A DNA stretch of 64,000 nucleotides from NCBI GenBank assembly GCA_030220185.1, contig JASPKZ010004203.1, positions 1-64,000 on the forward strand, given 5' to 3'. The stretch is from Diploptera punctata (taxonomy: Eukaryota; Arthropoda; Insecta; Blattodea; Blaberidae). The translations under genes and the position numbers were made by a program. Of the stretch, positions 21,425-31,396 are shown piece by piece; the first letter of the stretch is position 1; every line of letters begins with the position of its first letter. Below the pieces are notes generated by a model. It did no database searches. It saw only the letters and a program-made list of their open reading frames with translations, and was not told where the DNA came from.

Positions 21425-21900
21425 CTTTGTAGTAGTAGGACTTTATTAGACAAAAAGTAAGATATTTACAATATTATTTACAAATATGGGTCGCACGGGC
21501 AGTAAGCCGTACGTGCTGTTGACAGTCCGTTACAATAAAGTAATAATTGGTACTAGTGTAAAGAAAAATAAACAAAAACAGCAATAACATTACAATTACA
21601 TAAAGAAAACACAATAAAAATATTACCATTAAATAATAACACAATAGCATTATACACTAAAAACATTAACATTACAATTACATAAAGAAAACACAATAAT
21701 ATTACAATTAAGTAATAACACAATAGCAATAACATTACAATTACATAAAGAAAACACAATAATATTACAATTAAGTAATAACACAATAGCATTATACACT
21801 AAAAAAAACATTAACATTACAATTACATAAAGAAAACATTAATATTCCAATTAAATAATAACACAACAGCATTATACACTAATTAATTTATATATAATTG
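21425..21900 (-). repeat. LINE H 3' UTR with ~80-90 bp minisatellite
   Basis: Four related units (core ACATTACAATTACATAAAG ... ACACAATAGCATTATACAC) lie at about 21580-21885. Beside them is a conserved segment with GTCGCACGGGCAGTAAGCC and the tail complement GTAGTAGTAGGACTTTATTA. The same sequence, inverted and with fewer units, is at 46980-47236. On the minus strand the order is units, conserved segment, AATAAAGTCC, (CTA)n, which is a LINE 3' UTR and tail. Confidence 0.75.
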
Positions 21901-22440
21901 TTAATCATTAATGGTACTGCATTTTGATAACATATATTTATTCATGAATGAGTGTTGTCCTTATTTTTCGCGTTTTGTCCAGAAATTTACCGAGGTTTAT
22001 CCAATTTTCTGGATTTACCAATAACTCGTAGCATGCCAATCTTTCCCGATTTGAATTTAGAAATCTTTCCGGTAATAACTGACGTCTCCAATATTCTAAA
22101 TCATTACATTTTCCTAATATATGTATCTCATCTTCAAAGTTCCCGCACATTGGACATATTCGCATATCGTGATCGTCGCTTATTTTTAGAAATTTCCATG
22201 CCCCTAGCCTAAACCAAGCAAGCCCTGATCTCTCCTTAAATCCTAGGTTGAGTATATACGATTCTTTTCCCCAGACGTGTTTTAGGTCTCTTTGTAAACA
22301 CAGTGAGCGTTTTCCTGTACATTCGGCGAAGGTATCTTGTTGGTTTACATCTAAGTACCTCCTCCTTATTTTTTTCAATTATAGTCGACCGTGACTGTGC
22401 AAATTGGCACGGGCTGTATATTGGATTGGTCAATATTCAA
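21901..22440 (-). mobile_element. LINE H C-terminal coding part with CCHC knuckle
   Basis: A minus-strand frame of 146 codons from 22378 contains RICPMCGNFEDEIHILGKC. It holds Cys75, Cys78, His86 and Cys91: the CX2CX7HX4C zinc knuckle found at the C-terminus of several LINE reverse transcriptases. Upstream is SGLAWFRLGAWKF, typical of the same region. The element is cut off at its 5' side near 22440. With 21425-21900 it forms one 5'-truncated copy. Confidence 0.65.
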
Positions 22441-22523
22441 TCCCTAGCGTATGTACAGAACAGTTTTAGAAAATGTATTTAACAGAAAGATGAAAGATCC
22501 ATGCTAATAATGTTGTAATAATC

Positions 22524-22822
22524 AAACTTATGTCCCATTTTCCCTGCGACCATTTAAGATATGGTTACGAAATTTTTATATTATGTAATTTAACATCGTT
22601 CGAACCCACTTATCCACTTTCATAAGATAGGCCTACTCTCAAGATATACTACACAGTTTTTAAAGTTGATTTTAACATATTTTTAAATATATTTTGATCT
22701 AGAATGAGAGTATAATATGGTATCTTCATGAGAGTAGGTCAACATACGTGTCTAAACACTTTAAAAATTTAATTACTCTATTATAGACCTAAATGTTTTT
22801 AGAGAAAATGGGACTTAAATTT
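22524..22822. repeat. Imperfect foldback, possible MITE
   Basis: AAACTTATGTCCCATTTTCC at 22524 matches, inverted, AGAGAAAATGGGACTTAAAT at 22801. Further inside, GCCTACTCTC (22631) faces GAGAGTAGGTC (22731). No TSD seen. Confidence 0.45.
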
Positions 22823-22883
22823 GGTTAATTTAACATTAGCAGATTACGCCTTTCATACTCCCCTTAAATATAAAATAGCATTA

Positions 22884-22953
22884 TTTTTGTAGAAAGTTTG
22901 TCCTCCAAGATTTCTTCATTTTTGTAGACAGTTTGTCCTCCAAGATTTCTTCA
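22884..22953. repeat. 35 bp tandem duplication
   Basis: TTTTTGTAGA/CAGTTTGTCC ... TTCTTCA occurs twice head to tail with one or two differences. Confidence 0.8.
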
Positions 22954-23391
22954 TCCTGTAGATAATTGACTACGGATGTGTAATATCTTTGGCAATAAAC
23001 ATCTGTGTCATTTATAATGCAACATTCAAAAGTGAACAATAAATATAAAAGGGCGCTCTTTAATGAAGTTTCGCTAACCTAGGTCGGTAAATTTGTATCA
23101 AATCAGTGGGTATGTCCTAATCATTTCCCCCTCTGGTGTGACTAATTAATTGTTCGGGCAATTGACTTCCTTTCTTGAAGGGGACGTTAAATAATCCACA
23201 TTGTTTCCACCGACATGCGCTTAATTCTTTTCTATCATTCCTTATTTATCACTTGATTTTCTCACTCATCTTCATCTTTTTTGTCTTTATTAAACATTAA
23301 TATACATGCACTCCCTTTACAACAATAATTTTGCATCTTTATACGTATTAGATATTTTTCATGGTAGAATGTTGAATCCATGTATCAATAA
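22954..23391. other. No gene or repeat recognised
   Basis: AT-rich, nothing supported. Confidence 0.4.
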
Positions 23392-23640
23392 CCAGCCGCA
23401 TGGGCTAGTGGTCAGCTTTTCTGACTACTGTTCATGAGGTCCCGGGTTCGATTCCCGATCAAACCACTGGACGTTTTCCTTAAAGGGAATCATTCCTGCG
23501 GTTGTCTATGGTCTGGAATTTAGGTTAAGTTAAGGCTAAGAACTCTACTGGCGCATCATTATCATTTATCATATAATCTAGGTAACCAACTCCGCCTTCT
23601 AGGCGCCCCAACTTCAGAAGAATGCAGGAATGTGCATTGA
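23392..23640 (+). mobile_element. SINE G, tRNA-derived
   Basis: The head has CATGGGCTAGTGGTCAGC (A-box) and CCCGGGTTCGATTCCC (B-box). The body follows with GGCTAAGAACTCTACTGGCG, CATTATCATTTATCAT and AACTCCGCCTTCTAGGCG. Related copies: 54348-54525 (+) and the 3' part at 6195-6430 (-). Confidence 0.75.
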
Positions 23641-23724
23641 AAAAAAAACTTGGAAATCGATCGCTGTGTTTTGTTTCCGTCATTATTTTCTCATATTATG
23701 TCAGTTCTGTTACGTAAGAAAGAG

Positions 23725-23842
23725 TAAAGTGACTCCATTATAGACCCTGTAAGGCGCTTGAGGTAGTAGGACATATAGACTCCCATCGTTATAGACGGCA
23801 TATCAGCCGGGTAAACAGGCCTTCGTGACGACCGACTTTAAG
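23725..23842 (-). mobile_element. SINE D fragment, strongly diverged
   Basis: AAAGTGACTCCATTATAGA, CGCTTGAGGTAGTAGG and CAGCCGGGTAAACAGGCC follow the order of the minus-strand SINE D 3' half. The head is missing. Confidence 0.45.
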
Positions 23843-24151
23843 TCAGAACGTCTTCTGACCACCATTCTGACACTTGATCACAAAATAACACTCTGATAAC
23901 AATATTATCTTTACAGCACCTATTTTTATTGTACTTGTTTCACAGTAGTTGGGCGCGTGGGCGTTCCTGCTTCATCCACGAAGGTGCTACCTATCCTCAA
24001 CCAGTTCATATCACCCATATACAATTCCGCAATATACATTCCAACATTATCCTCCTATGCATATGCGTTTCTAAAAATTTCTCCTAATTGTTTCCATCAA
24101 AATATAGAAAGCATTTCTGACACTGTTATCAAGCAGCATGACCTAAACTCT

Positions 24152-24670
24152 ATGGCGCGGCAGACCTAGAAGGTCCTTAGCCTAAAAGCCGATTGCTACC
24201 TTCCATCGACATTTGTCAAACACATACTTCGATGTTCATGCAAACAATGTAGAGGTCACATGTGGCCCCCCAACAGTTACAGCTGATTTTCCCAACCTGG
24301 AGCCACTGGTTATTACTGGCAGTGTACTGGTACCATAACTAACTAACTCACTGGAACTATCGAACCCGTAGGTTCATGGCCGCGCAGACATAATCTCTCC
24401 ATACATCCCTATCCCGAGCTAATGTATTCCAATCATTCCCTGTATAATCTACTTCTCTCAAATTATGGTTAATGTTATTCTCCCACCTCATTCTTGGTCT
24501 ACCAACTGGTCGTTTTCCCTCTGGTTTTCCTACAAGAAACTTCCATGAACTCTTTCTACTGGCCGAAATTCCGCGATAAAATTTTTCCCCACAGGAGGGA
24601 CTCGAATCAGCGCATGTCCCATAACTATGCACCAAGACATGGTGGTTCAAACCCTCGACTACGGCGCGAG
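24152..24670 (-). mobile_element. SINE C, split by a LINE A insertion
   Basis: The pieces 24152-24330 and 24557-24670 are the 3' and 5' halves of one minus-strand SINE C. The join at TACTGG matches the intact order (ATACTGGCCGAAAT). The head end reads GGACTCGAATCAGCGC on the + strand. LINE A occupies the gap. Confidence 0.75.
24331..24556 (-). mobile_element. LINE A 3' end inserted into SINE C
   Basis: The + strand runs TAACTAACTCACTGG, CGAACCCGTAGGTTCATGGC and CCACCTCATTCTTGGTC: LINE A 3' end on the minus strand, about 226 bp, strongly 5'-truncated. It is bordered by TACTGG at 24325-24330 and 24557-24562, a short TSD. Confidence 0.8.
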
Positions 24671-24679
24671 ATAACCGAC

Positions 24680-25410
24680 ATGACCTGCCAATCTGTCTTC
24701 TAGAGTTAATAACCAAATCATAACCGTCGCCTTTCCATTTCTTCCTTGCATACATTGAAAAGGAAGACTCTTGAAGCAAGATTTTTCTAAGTACGAGTAC
24801 ATCAAATTTTCCTTCACGTATACGTTTGGCATGCCATTGACGCAGGTCATATTCCACATGTATAAACGGGAAGTATAAAACGTTTTAATGTGAATATAGC
24901 TTGATGCGAGCGCACCCTAAATCTGCCAAACGACACCCAATGTCTGGTATCTTCCCATTTTATTTGTCTTAAGGTATATATGCTTAATTTTTCGTCAGAT
25001 GTTTCCGACACTCTTAGTGAGCCGGGAATTGATCAATTTTATTCTAGTTATATTTTACAGTTGAGTACCCTTGGGATCATGCAGGTGATGTTTGAGTAAC
25101 GCTGGTGGTGAGTCCCTGTAGAATTCTCCACTGCCCACCCCCAAGACGTCAATTTGTCGCCCGGTCATTAAGTGGGGGTTGTCATGATCGCTACCCTCCC
25201 TCGGGCCTCGTCGTATTACCGCTCTCCACCTAATCCAATCACTGCAGCGCCATCCCATAGTAATTGTGCTTCTCGTTCCTTTACAATTAATAATGTTGCA
25301 CTGCAATACATTCCTTCTACAGTTTTTAATTTTACCTCCCTTTGTCTTAAAATTTTACTTTTATAAAAAAACTTCAATGAAATATGTATATATATATATA
25401 TATATATAAC
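24680..25410. other. No gene recognised; one GC-richer segment
   Basis: 25055-25300 has higher GC content and an open minus-strand frame of 83 codons with no domain. It may be an unlisted dispersed repeat. A short (TA)n array lies at 25386-25409. Confidence 0.35.
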
Positions 25411-25416
25411 GTATAT

Positions 25417-25794
25417 TCCACCGCTGTGGTCTCGAGGTAGCGTGCTGCCTTGTCACGCAGCGGGCCCGGGTTCGATCCCCAGTCGGGGCAGTTTTTCTGG
25501 GTCAGGTTTTATCGGGGTTTTTTCCTCACCTGTAAGACAAATGTCAGGAAAAGGTTAAGGACCAAGCGGTCCCCGAAATCATATGGCCATCATCATCATC
25601 ATCATTGTTCACCGGTGTGGAAAGCAACGGGAAGCTACTACACCTATAATTCCCTAGTAAAGCTGCAAGCATAGTATGAAAATGACTCAAATGAATCATC
25701 CATTAGCAATAGGGTTAATTCTCCTTCTTCAAACCGCCCTATGATTACAGTGAAGGACCTGCCTTCGGGCAGAATTACTAAGGATGGACGGATA
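25417..25794 (+). mobile_element. SINE V with a 54 bp internal insertion
   Basis: The head (CCACCGCTGTGGTCTCGAGG, GGTTCGATCCCC) and body are intact, but the first 3' hairpin is broken. ATGAAAATG at about 25676 is followed by 54 bp of foreign sequence (starting ACTCAAATGAATC) before CTATGATTACAG resumes. The tail is AAGGATGGACGGA, and the Tc1 element follows at once. Confidence 0.85.
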
Positions 25795-27336
25795 TACACT
25801 GCTCAAAACAATTAGAGGAACACTTGTAATAAATTGAATAAGTAATTTTTTTAAAGCTGTGATGCTGAAAGTTGGACAATATGTAAATTGAATTATTAAT
25901 TTTATCATTGGATACAAATTTTAAAGATCCATGGCCTAAATACAGAGAAATTACCTAAGTAACAAATATAGAGATTTTTTTTTATTTTGGAAGGCACTGG
26001 CCACTTCTAATTGGTAAGCTTCCTGATGTTGCTACAGTGACGAATGTTGATTATTGCCTTGTTTATTGAAGTCTCTGACAAAATGAGGCATTTAAATGAG
26101 TTTGAAGTGTATCATGCTCTACATCTTTTACGACAAGGTCAATCTCTGCGACAAGTGACTAGAGAGCTTTGGGTTTCTCCTTCCGTGGTGTCCAGGTTAC
26201 GCAACAGGCACAGAGAGATAGGTCAGTATTGTAGAAGACGTGGCCAGGGCCGTAAATTTAAAACAAGCCCCAGGATGACAGATACGTTGTTCTTTCTGCT
26301 CTTCGACAGCGTACAAAAACTGCAAAAGACCTGCAGAATGACCTTCATATGGCTTCCGGAATCCGGGTTTCAGACCAAACCATAAGGAACAGATTAAGGT
26401 AAGAGAATATTCGTCCAAAAAGGTCCGTTAAAAAAACACTCTTAACAAATGGGTATAAGGCAGCAAGACGTACGTATGCTGAAAACCATGGTGATTGGAA
26501 CCTGAACCAGTGGGAGTCTGTGCTCTTCTCGGACGAATCCAGGTATCGTCTTACACGTTGTGATGATCGATTGAGGGTGTGGGGACGGCCAGGAGAAAGA
26601 TTTTCTGCAGAGGCTGTACAGGAAATTGATAGATTCGGAGGAGGTTCCATAATGGTGTGGGCCGGAGATATGTACAACAATCGTACGGACCTTGTACTTG
26701 TTCCCCAGCGACTGAATGCTGTCCGGTATATCGAGCACGTTCTGGAAGAGCATGTAGTACCTGCTGCCATTGGAGTAGGCCCTGGATTTCTGTTTATGCA
26801 GAATAATGCCAGGGCACATTCTGCGGCTGTCACCAGGGATTTCCTGAGGAGGAATGAAATTGAGGTAATAGAGTGGCCAGCGGTCAGCCCAGACCTCAAC
26901 CCTATTGAACACTTGTGGGATCTTCTAGACAGGAAGGTCAGGAACCGACATCAAGCTCCACAAACTCTGCAGCAACTTGGAGATGCTCTGAAGGAGGAAT
27001 GGGAGAATATCCCGCAAGAGGAAATCCAGAATCTTATTGGGAGCATGCCACGAAGTTGCCAAACTGTCATCGAATGTCGTGGAGGCCATTCACGATACTA
27101 ACTCTATATAACGAGTGTTTAACTTTGAAAAATAAGCACAAGATTCAATTGCTTACATAGCGGAATTATTTGAAAAGTTAATTGTCAGCGTTATTCATTT
27201 GTTTTTACTGACATGAGCAATAAATAAATAAATAAATAACCACAAATAATGTACTTTATTAATTTCATGTTTGTACCTTTATCCAATGAAAAAAATATTT
27301 GCATATTTCATAGTGTTCCTCTAATTGTTTTGAGCA

Positions 27337-27341
<5 letters not shown>
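25795..27341 (+). mobile_element. Tc1-like transposon with DD34E transposase (broken)
   Basis: Inverted ends CACTGCTCAAAACAATTAG (25797) and its reverse complement ending at 27339 are flanked by TA on both sides; the shared end is about 28 bp. The ~1.54 kb length fits Tc1. Transposase is on the + strand: an N-terminal HTH region, then FSDES, QNNARAH and SPDLNPIEHLWD. The element sits between a SINE V tail and a TA array. Confidence 0.93.
26080..27101 (+). pseudogene. Tc1-family transposase pseudogene
   Basis: It would bind the inverted ends and cut and join the element at TA. Residues from MRHLNEFEVYHALHLLRQG form the first helix-turn-helix, followed by an RRRGQGRK linker. The catalytic triad is laid out as DD34E: D in FSDES (26532-26540), second position in QNNARAH, and E in SPDLNPIEH with 34 residues between the last two. 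Three defects are visible: a frameshift near 26282-26290, an in-frame TAA after the NRLR codons (~26400), and AAT (26802-26804) where Tc1 enzymes have the catalytic Asp. The last 193 codons are otherwise uninterrupted, so decay is moderate. Confidence 0.9.

Positions 27342-27370
<29 letters not shown>
27342..27370. repeat. (TA)n microsatellite at Tc1 right end
   Basis: TA repeats that supplied, or grew from, the TA target. Confidence 0.9.
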
Positions 27371-27371
<1 letters not shown>

Positions 27372-27419
27372 GGAGAGTATAATACATATATAAGAAAAAT
27401 AAGTGTTTGAATTGGATTC

Positions 27420-27489
27420 GCCTGGTAGTGTAATGGATATCACGCTGAGGTACAGACTCAGAGATCCGGGTTCGAATCCCGTCCAGGCA
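27420..27489 (+). tRNA. tRNA-like gene or pseudogene (anticodon loop GTACAGA)
   Basis: GCCTGG pairs with CCAGGC at the ends. There is an anticodon stem CTGAG/CTCAG with a 7-base loop GTACAGA (T33 present; the anticodon would read ACA), and a T-arm with GGGTTCGAATCCC. An A-box (TAGTGTAATGGAT) is present. There is one mismatch at the base of the acceptor stem and one in the T stem, and the D stem is only 3 bp. ACA is not a normal anticodon in animals, so a pseudogene or short SINE is more likely than a working tRNA. The flanks TAAGAAAAATAA and TTATTTTTCTTA are inverted repeats of each other. Confidence 0.5.
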
Positions 27490-27507
27490 TTTATTTTTCT
27501 TATCATA

Positions 27508-27550
<43 letters not shown>
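27508..27550. repeat. (TA)n microsatellite
   Basis: About 21 TA repeats. Confidence 0.95.
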
Positions 27551-27551
<1 letters not shown>

Positions 27552-27655
27552 TTGAATGTCAGCAGTCGGCTGATAGACCTGTCGTGCTGTAGGGGAGGAG
27601 ATGTATGAGAGAAAGAGAGAAATAAATAAATAAAAAAATATATATATATCTCTTC

Positions 27656-28200
27656 ATCATCATCAATGGCAGGCATGGATTAAGCCAATTGGCCTGTTCC
27701 GGTTCAGGAAAGAAATTGATCCCTCCATCTCTTCTTAGGTCTTCCTGGGTCTCTTCGCCCTGTGGGTCTGTAGTTCAATAGCTGCAGAGGTAGTCTATTG
27801 TTTGGCATCCTCAGAAGGTGTTCATGCCAATTATTTTGATATTTTTGAATGATTTCAGTTATTGCTGGTGTGTTGAGAGCTTTGCGGATATCTTCATTAC
27901 GCATGTGATCATAAAGCGTATAACCCGCTAAAGGTCTTAATAACTTAATTTCTGCAGCTACTATCCTATTTAATTTACCTGTAGTAAGAGTCCAGGTTTC
28001 AGAACCATAAAGTAGAGTTGGAAGAGCCATTGTTTTATAAAATTTTAGAATTGTATCTGGACGTACTTTTCGGAAAAGAATGCTTTTTATTGTTCCTATA
28101 AGTTTTTGAAATTTGATCAATTTTATGTCTATGTCTTTACATGTGTCGCACGAAAGATTGCAGCCAAGATAAGTAAAGTTATTAACTTGTTCTATTATTA
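27656..28200 (-). mobile_element. LINE B C-terminal fragment with (GAT)n tail
   Basis: A 138-codon minus-strand frame reads FYKTMALPTLLYGSETWTL, AEIKLLRPLAGYTLYD, NNWHEHLLRMPNNRLP and GRRDPGRPKKRWRD. Just upstream, out of that frame, is EQVNNFTYLGCNLSCD. The tail is (GATGAT) on the minus strand. The 5' side is cut exactly where a Helitron-like 5' end starts (28201). Confidence 0.85.
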
Positions 28201-29475
28201 TCTCTTAATATATAAAAATTACGTGTCACGTTGTTTGTCCGCGATGGAATCCTAAACTACTGAACCGATTTTGATAAAATTTTGCACACTGTGTTGTTTG
28301 ATCCAACTTGAGACTTACGGTTGTTTATAACTAAATTTATAGTCGCATTATATTTTATTGCAAATTATTAGTTTATTATTTAACAAAGAGTTATAATTAT
28401 CTGTGAGTTCCATCCGATTCTAACAGATGACGGTGTAAGGTAATAGGTTTATTATTTAACCAGGTGGCTGTGTTTTTTGTTGCAACCGCGAATTTCAATT
28501 GAATTACAAATATTGATTATTTCATAATTTAAGTGTGTTCAGTGTTTATTTTATTTTCAATATATTGATAATAATATTAATTTCGTGTGTAAGTATTAGT
28601 TTTAAGTAATCTGGCTGAAAGACAGCAACTTAATTTAAATTTAACTGGACCGAGAAGGGACATTGAACAATATGGCGAATCAGTTCTAGAGACCATGAAT
28701 GATAAGATATCAAGTGAATTTCCGCAAATTGGTATACGCCTATGTGACATAAATCTTACATTTAAGAAGAATGTCAATTTAAAAACATATGAAGGTCCTA
28801 AGGAACGGAATGACAAAACTGTAAGTAAGTCTGTTAGTTATAATAATATGCCTAATATTAGAGAAACAATCTCCATGCCTCAATTACGAGTAAATGAAAA
28901 ACAAGATTACTATAATATATCACAAGATGATATTACTATACAGAGACTTATTGATGATAATGATGATGATGATGGGAATCCAAACTGCCAACAAGTTCGT
29001 AGAAAAAAACGAAAGTGTAATGAAATCAGCAATCTCTTCAAAATATTCCACCAATAAATGTATATAATCCTTATGATACACTTATGGATGATACTGAGAA
29101 TGCAGACAACATAAATTCATCTCTATCAACAAAACCACTTCCACATAAACCACCACCCATATTTATAACGGGTGTAGTTAACGTACCAGAACTAAAAAAT
29201 TGTGTAAAACAAAAACTTTCTGATTTAGATTTCTCACTTAGTTTACACACATAATTTAACGTATACCCTAGCCACAGCAACGCGTGGCCGGACTTATATA
29301 TATAACAAAGTCGGATTAGTTACACTATTTATAACTCAAGAACGGCCGGACCGATTTTTATGATCTTTGATTTGTTGGATTTGTTTCCGCCCCGAATAGC
29401 AGATAACTATTAAAACATCTGAAAAATTAACGTAAACACATTTAAAGGCGATATGACGTTCGCCGGGCCAGCTAT
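28201..29475 (+). mobile_element. Helitron-like element (possibly two in series)
   Basis: The 5' end is A then TCTCTTAATATATAAAAATT, followed by GTTTGTCCGCGATGGA and AACTACTGAACCGATTTTGA, the usual layout of insect Helitron starts. The 3' end has a GGCGA/TCGCC hairpin (29447-29464) seven bases before CTAT then T, close to the CTRR-T rule but with the last R changed. A second Helitron-like 3' motif (CAGCAACGCGTGGCCGG, 29276) suggests one element ends near 29295 and a short second one follows. Confidence 0.55.
28690..29253 (+). pseudogene. Jockey-type ORF1 (gag-like, pre-C2HC) fragment
   Basis: A 120-codon frame (28695-29057) continues after a frameshift near 29040 into IPPINVYNPYDTLMDD and then PPPIFITGVVNVPELKNC. 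The PPPI(F/Y)ITGV.N...L pattern marks the region ahead of the pre-C2HC domain in ORF1 proteins of Jockey/X-element LINEs. The zinc knuckles themselves are missing. It lies inside Helitron-like ends, so it may have been captured. It could also be a truncated LINE that happens to lie there. Confidence 0.5.
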
Positions 29476-29476
29476 T

Positions 29477-29502
29477 ATATATATATATATATATATATAT
29501 AC
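29477..29502. repeat. (TA)n microsatellite
   Basis: TA repeats between the Helitron end and the Tigger left end. Confidence 0.9.
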
Positions 29503-29513
29503 ATACGTACATA

Positions 29514-30643
29514 CAGAAAACTTGTTTAATCCGGAACGTGAATAATACGGAAATCTGTCCAATGTGAACAAATTTATTGCTTTCGGCGAAATAATAGTAA
29601 TTTTACGTGTATTTATTTTGTATAAAACGGAATTTGTCCAACCGGAAACGGAAGGATATTTCTACACAATCCATGAATATAATTTTTATAAAGCGGAAAG
29701 ACAGAGAGAGAAATAAATTAGTTTACACTTAATAGAATTCCCGTTAGGCCAAAAAATAAGGAATGATTCCTGCCGCCGCGCCGGGTGAAGTAGAGATTCT
29801 ACCTGTACCTGACTTTTTCGGCTTCACTGCACACACGTTATGCGAAATACAGACATTGTACCTGTCTTACAAATAACCATTGTGCTGTAAAATCTTAAAT
29901 TAGTTTAAGTTCTAAGACAGATCTTTCACAGGTAGCGTTCTGAATTTACGGAATAAAGATGGCTAAAACGTATGTATCTTTGCCATTAAACGAAAATGTG
30001 AAAGTGATTGAAGATAAAGAAAAAAACTATCAGTATGCGAAATAAAGGCTAAATTAAAATGTGAAAAAACTCAAGTAAACACAAAGAAACATAATTAACA
30101 AATGGATGCAAGGAAATCATGAAATGACGAGAAGACCAACAAAACAGGAAATGAAGAAATCAACTAAGTAGTGTGGGAGTGTTTTACAAGTGCACGATGC
30201 TCCAAGTCAAGCTCTAGCTGTTGCTAAATCCCTAAGGGAATAACGATTTAAAGGAATCTTCAGGTTGGCTGGACAGTTTTAAAACACGACACAATGTAAT
30301 ATAGAGTGAAATTTGGAGGGATTCAAAGGATGTGGACGAAAGTATAGTTGATGAGCGGAAACCGAAACTGCATACTTTAATTTCAGGATACGTGCCTAAG
30401 AGACATTTTTAACGCCGACGAAACGGGTCTGTTTTTAGCACATTACCGTCGAAGTCGCTCGTACATGCTATACTTCACTTTTCAAAAGCAGCGAAACTAC
30501 AATTAATCCAAGGAACGTAAAAAAGACATATACGGCATTCTATAATCTAAGATTGTTAATAAGTTTTAATTTTATATAATGCGGAATTTTCTCTAATGTG
30601 GAAAACAATTGGTCCCATGCGATTCCGCTTTCTACAAGTTTTA
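29514..30643 (+). mobile_element. Tigger/pogo-like relic, copy 2
   Basis: The left end is TA plus CAGAAAACTTGTTTAATCCG; the right end, reverse-complemented, gives AGTAAAACTTGTAGAAAGCG. Coding remnants are MAKTYVSLPLNENVKVIEDK (about 29959), EMTRRPTKQEMKK, AVAKSLRE and FNADETGLFLA. They order as the N-terminal HTH, CENP-B domain and start of the DDE domain, with many stops. It keeps ~170 bp missing in copy 1 (4746-5671). At ~1.13 kb it lacks most of the DDE domain, so it moved, if at all, as a deletion derivative. Confidence 0.75.
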
Positions 30644-30654
30644 CTATATATAGT

Positions 30655-30980
30655 GTCCACCGCTGTGCTCTCGAGGTGTGCTATGTTGTCACGCAGCGGA
30701 CCCGGGTTCGATTCCCGGTCGGGACAGACTCCTGGGTGAGGTTTTTTCGGGATTTTTCCTCACCTGTAAGACAAATGTAAGGAAGCTTAGGCCCAACGGT
30801 CCCCGAAAATCATCCGGCCACCATCATCATCCTTATCATTATTATCATCATCCTCATCGGTGTGGAAAGCAACGGGAAGCTACCACACCTATAATTCCCT
30901 AGTAAAGTTGCAAAGCATAGTATGAAAATGCTATGATTGCAGTGAAAGATCTGTCCTTGGGCAGAATTACTATGGATGGA

Positions 30981-30981
<1 letters not shown>
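30655..30981 (+). mobile_element. SINE V, tandem pair copy 1
   Basis: CCACCGCTGTGCTCTCGAGG, B-box GGGTTCGATTCCC, body and 3' domain (GCATAGTATGAAAATGCTATG) are present. It starts right after the Tigger right end. Confidence 0.88.

Positions 30982-30982
<1 letters not shown>

Positions 30983-31018
<36 letters not shown>
30983..31018. repeat. (AT)n between two SINE V copies
   Basis: AT repeats separating two head-to-tail SINE V copies. Confidence 0.9.
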
Positions 31019-31021
<3 letters not shown>

Positions 31022-31340
31022 CAACACTGTTGCCTTGAGGTAGCGAGCTATCTTGTCACGCAGCGGGCTAGGGTTCGATTCCCGGTCGGGACAGGCTCCT
31101 GGGTGAGACTTTTTTTCGCGGTTTTTCCTCATCTGTAAGACAAATGTCACGAGTTTAGGGCCCATCGATCCCCCAAAATCATCCAGCCATCATCATCATC
31201 TTCATCATCATCTTTCACCGGTGTGGAAAGCAACGGGAAGCTTCCACACCTATAATTCCTTAGTAACGCTGCAAATCATAGCATGAAAATGTTATGATTA
31301 CAGTGCAAGACCTGTCCTCGGGCAGAATTACTATGGATGA
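31019..31340 (+). mobile_element. SINE V, tandem pair copy 2
   Basis: More diverged head (CCAACACTGTTGCCTTGAGG), with B-box GGGTTCGATTCCC, body, GTCCTCGGGCAG and ATGGATGA tail. Confidence 0.85.
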
Positions 31341-31396
31341 ATATATATGTGTTATAATTTTTATGTAAGAGTAGATGTCTATATACATAAAAATAT

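Noticed and set aside
21550..21900. CRISPR-like tandem units
   Set aside because: Units are contiguous minisatellite copies with no spacers and belong to a LINE 3' UTR.
24357..24857. 166-codon minus-strand frame as a novel protein
   Set aside because: It is a chance fusion of SINE C sequence with the inserted LINE A C-terminus.
28695..29057. Host gene with 120-codon frame
   Set aside because: The frame continues after one frameshift into a Jockey-type ORF1 motif and lies between mobile-element ends.
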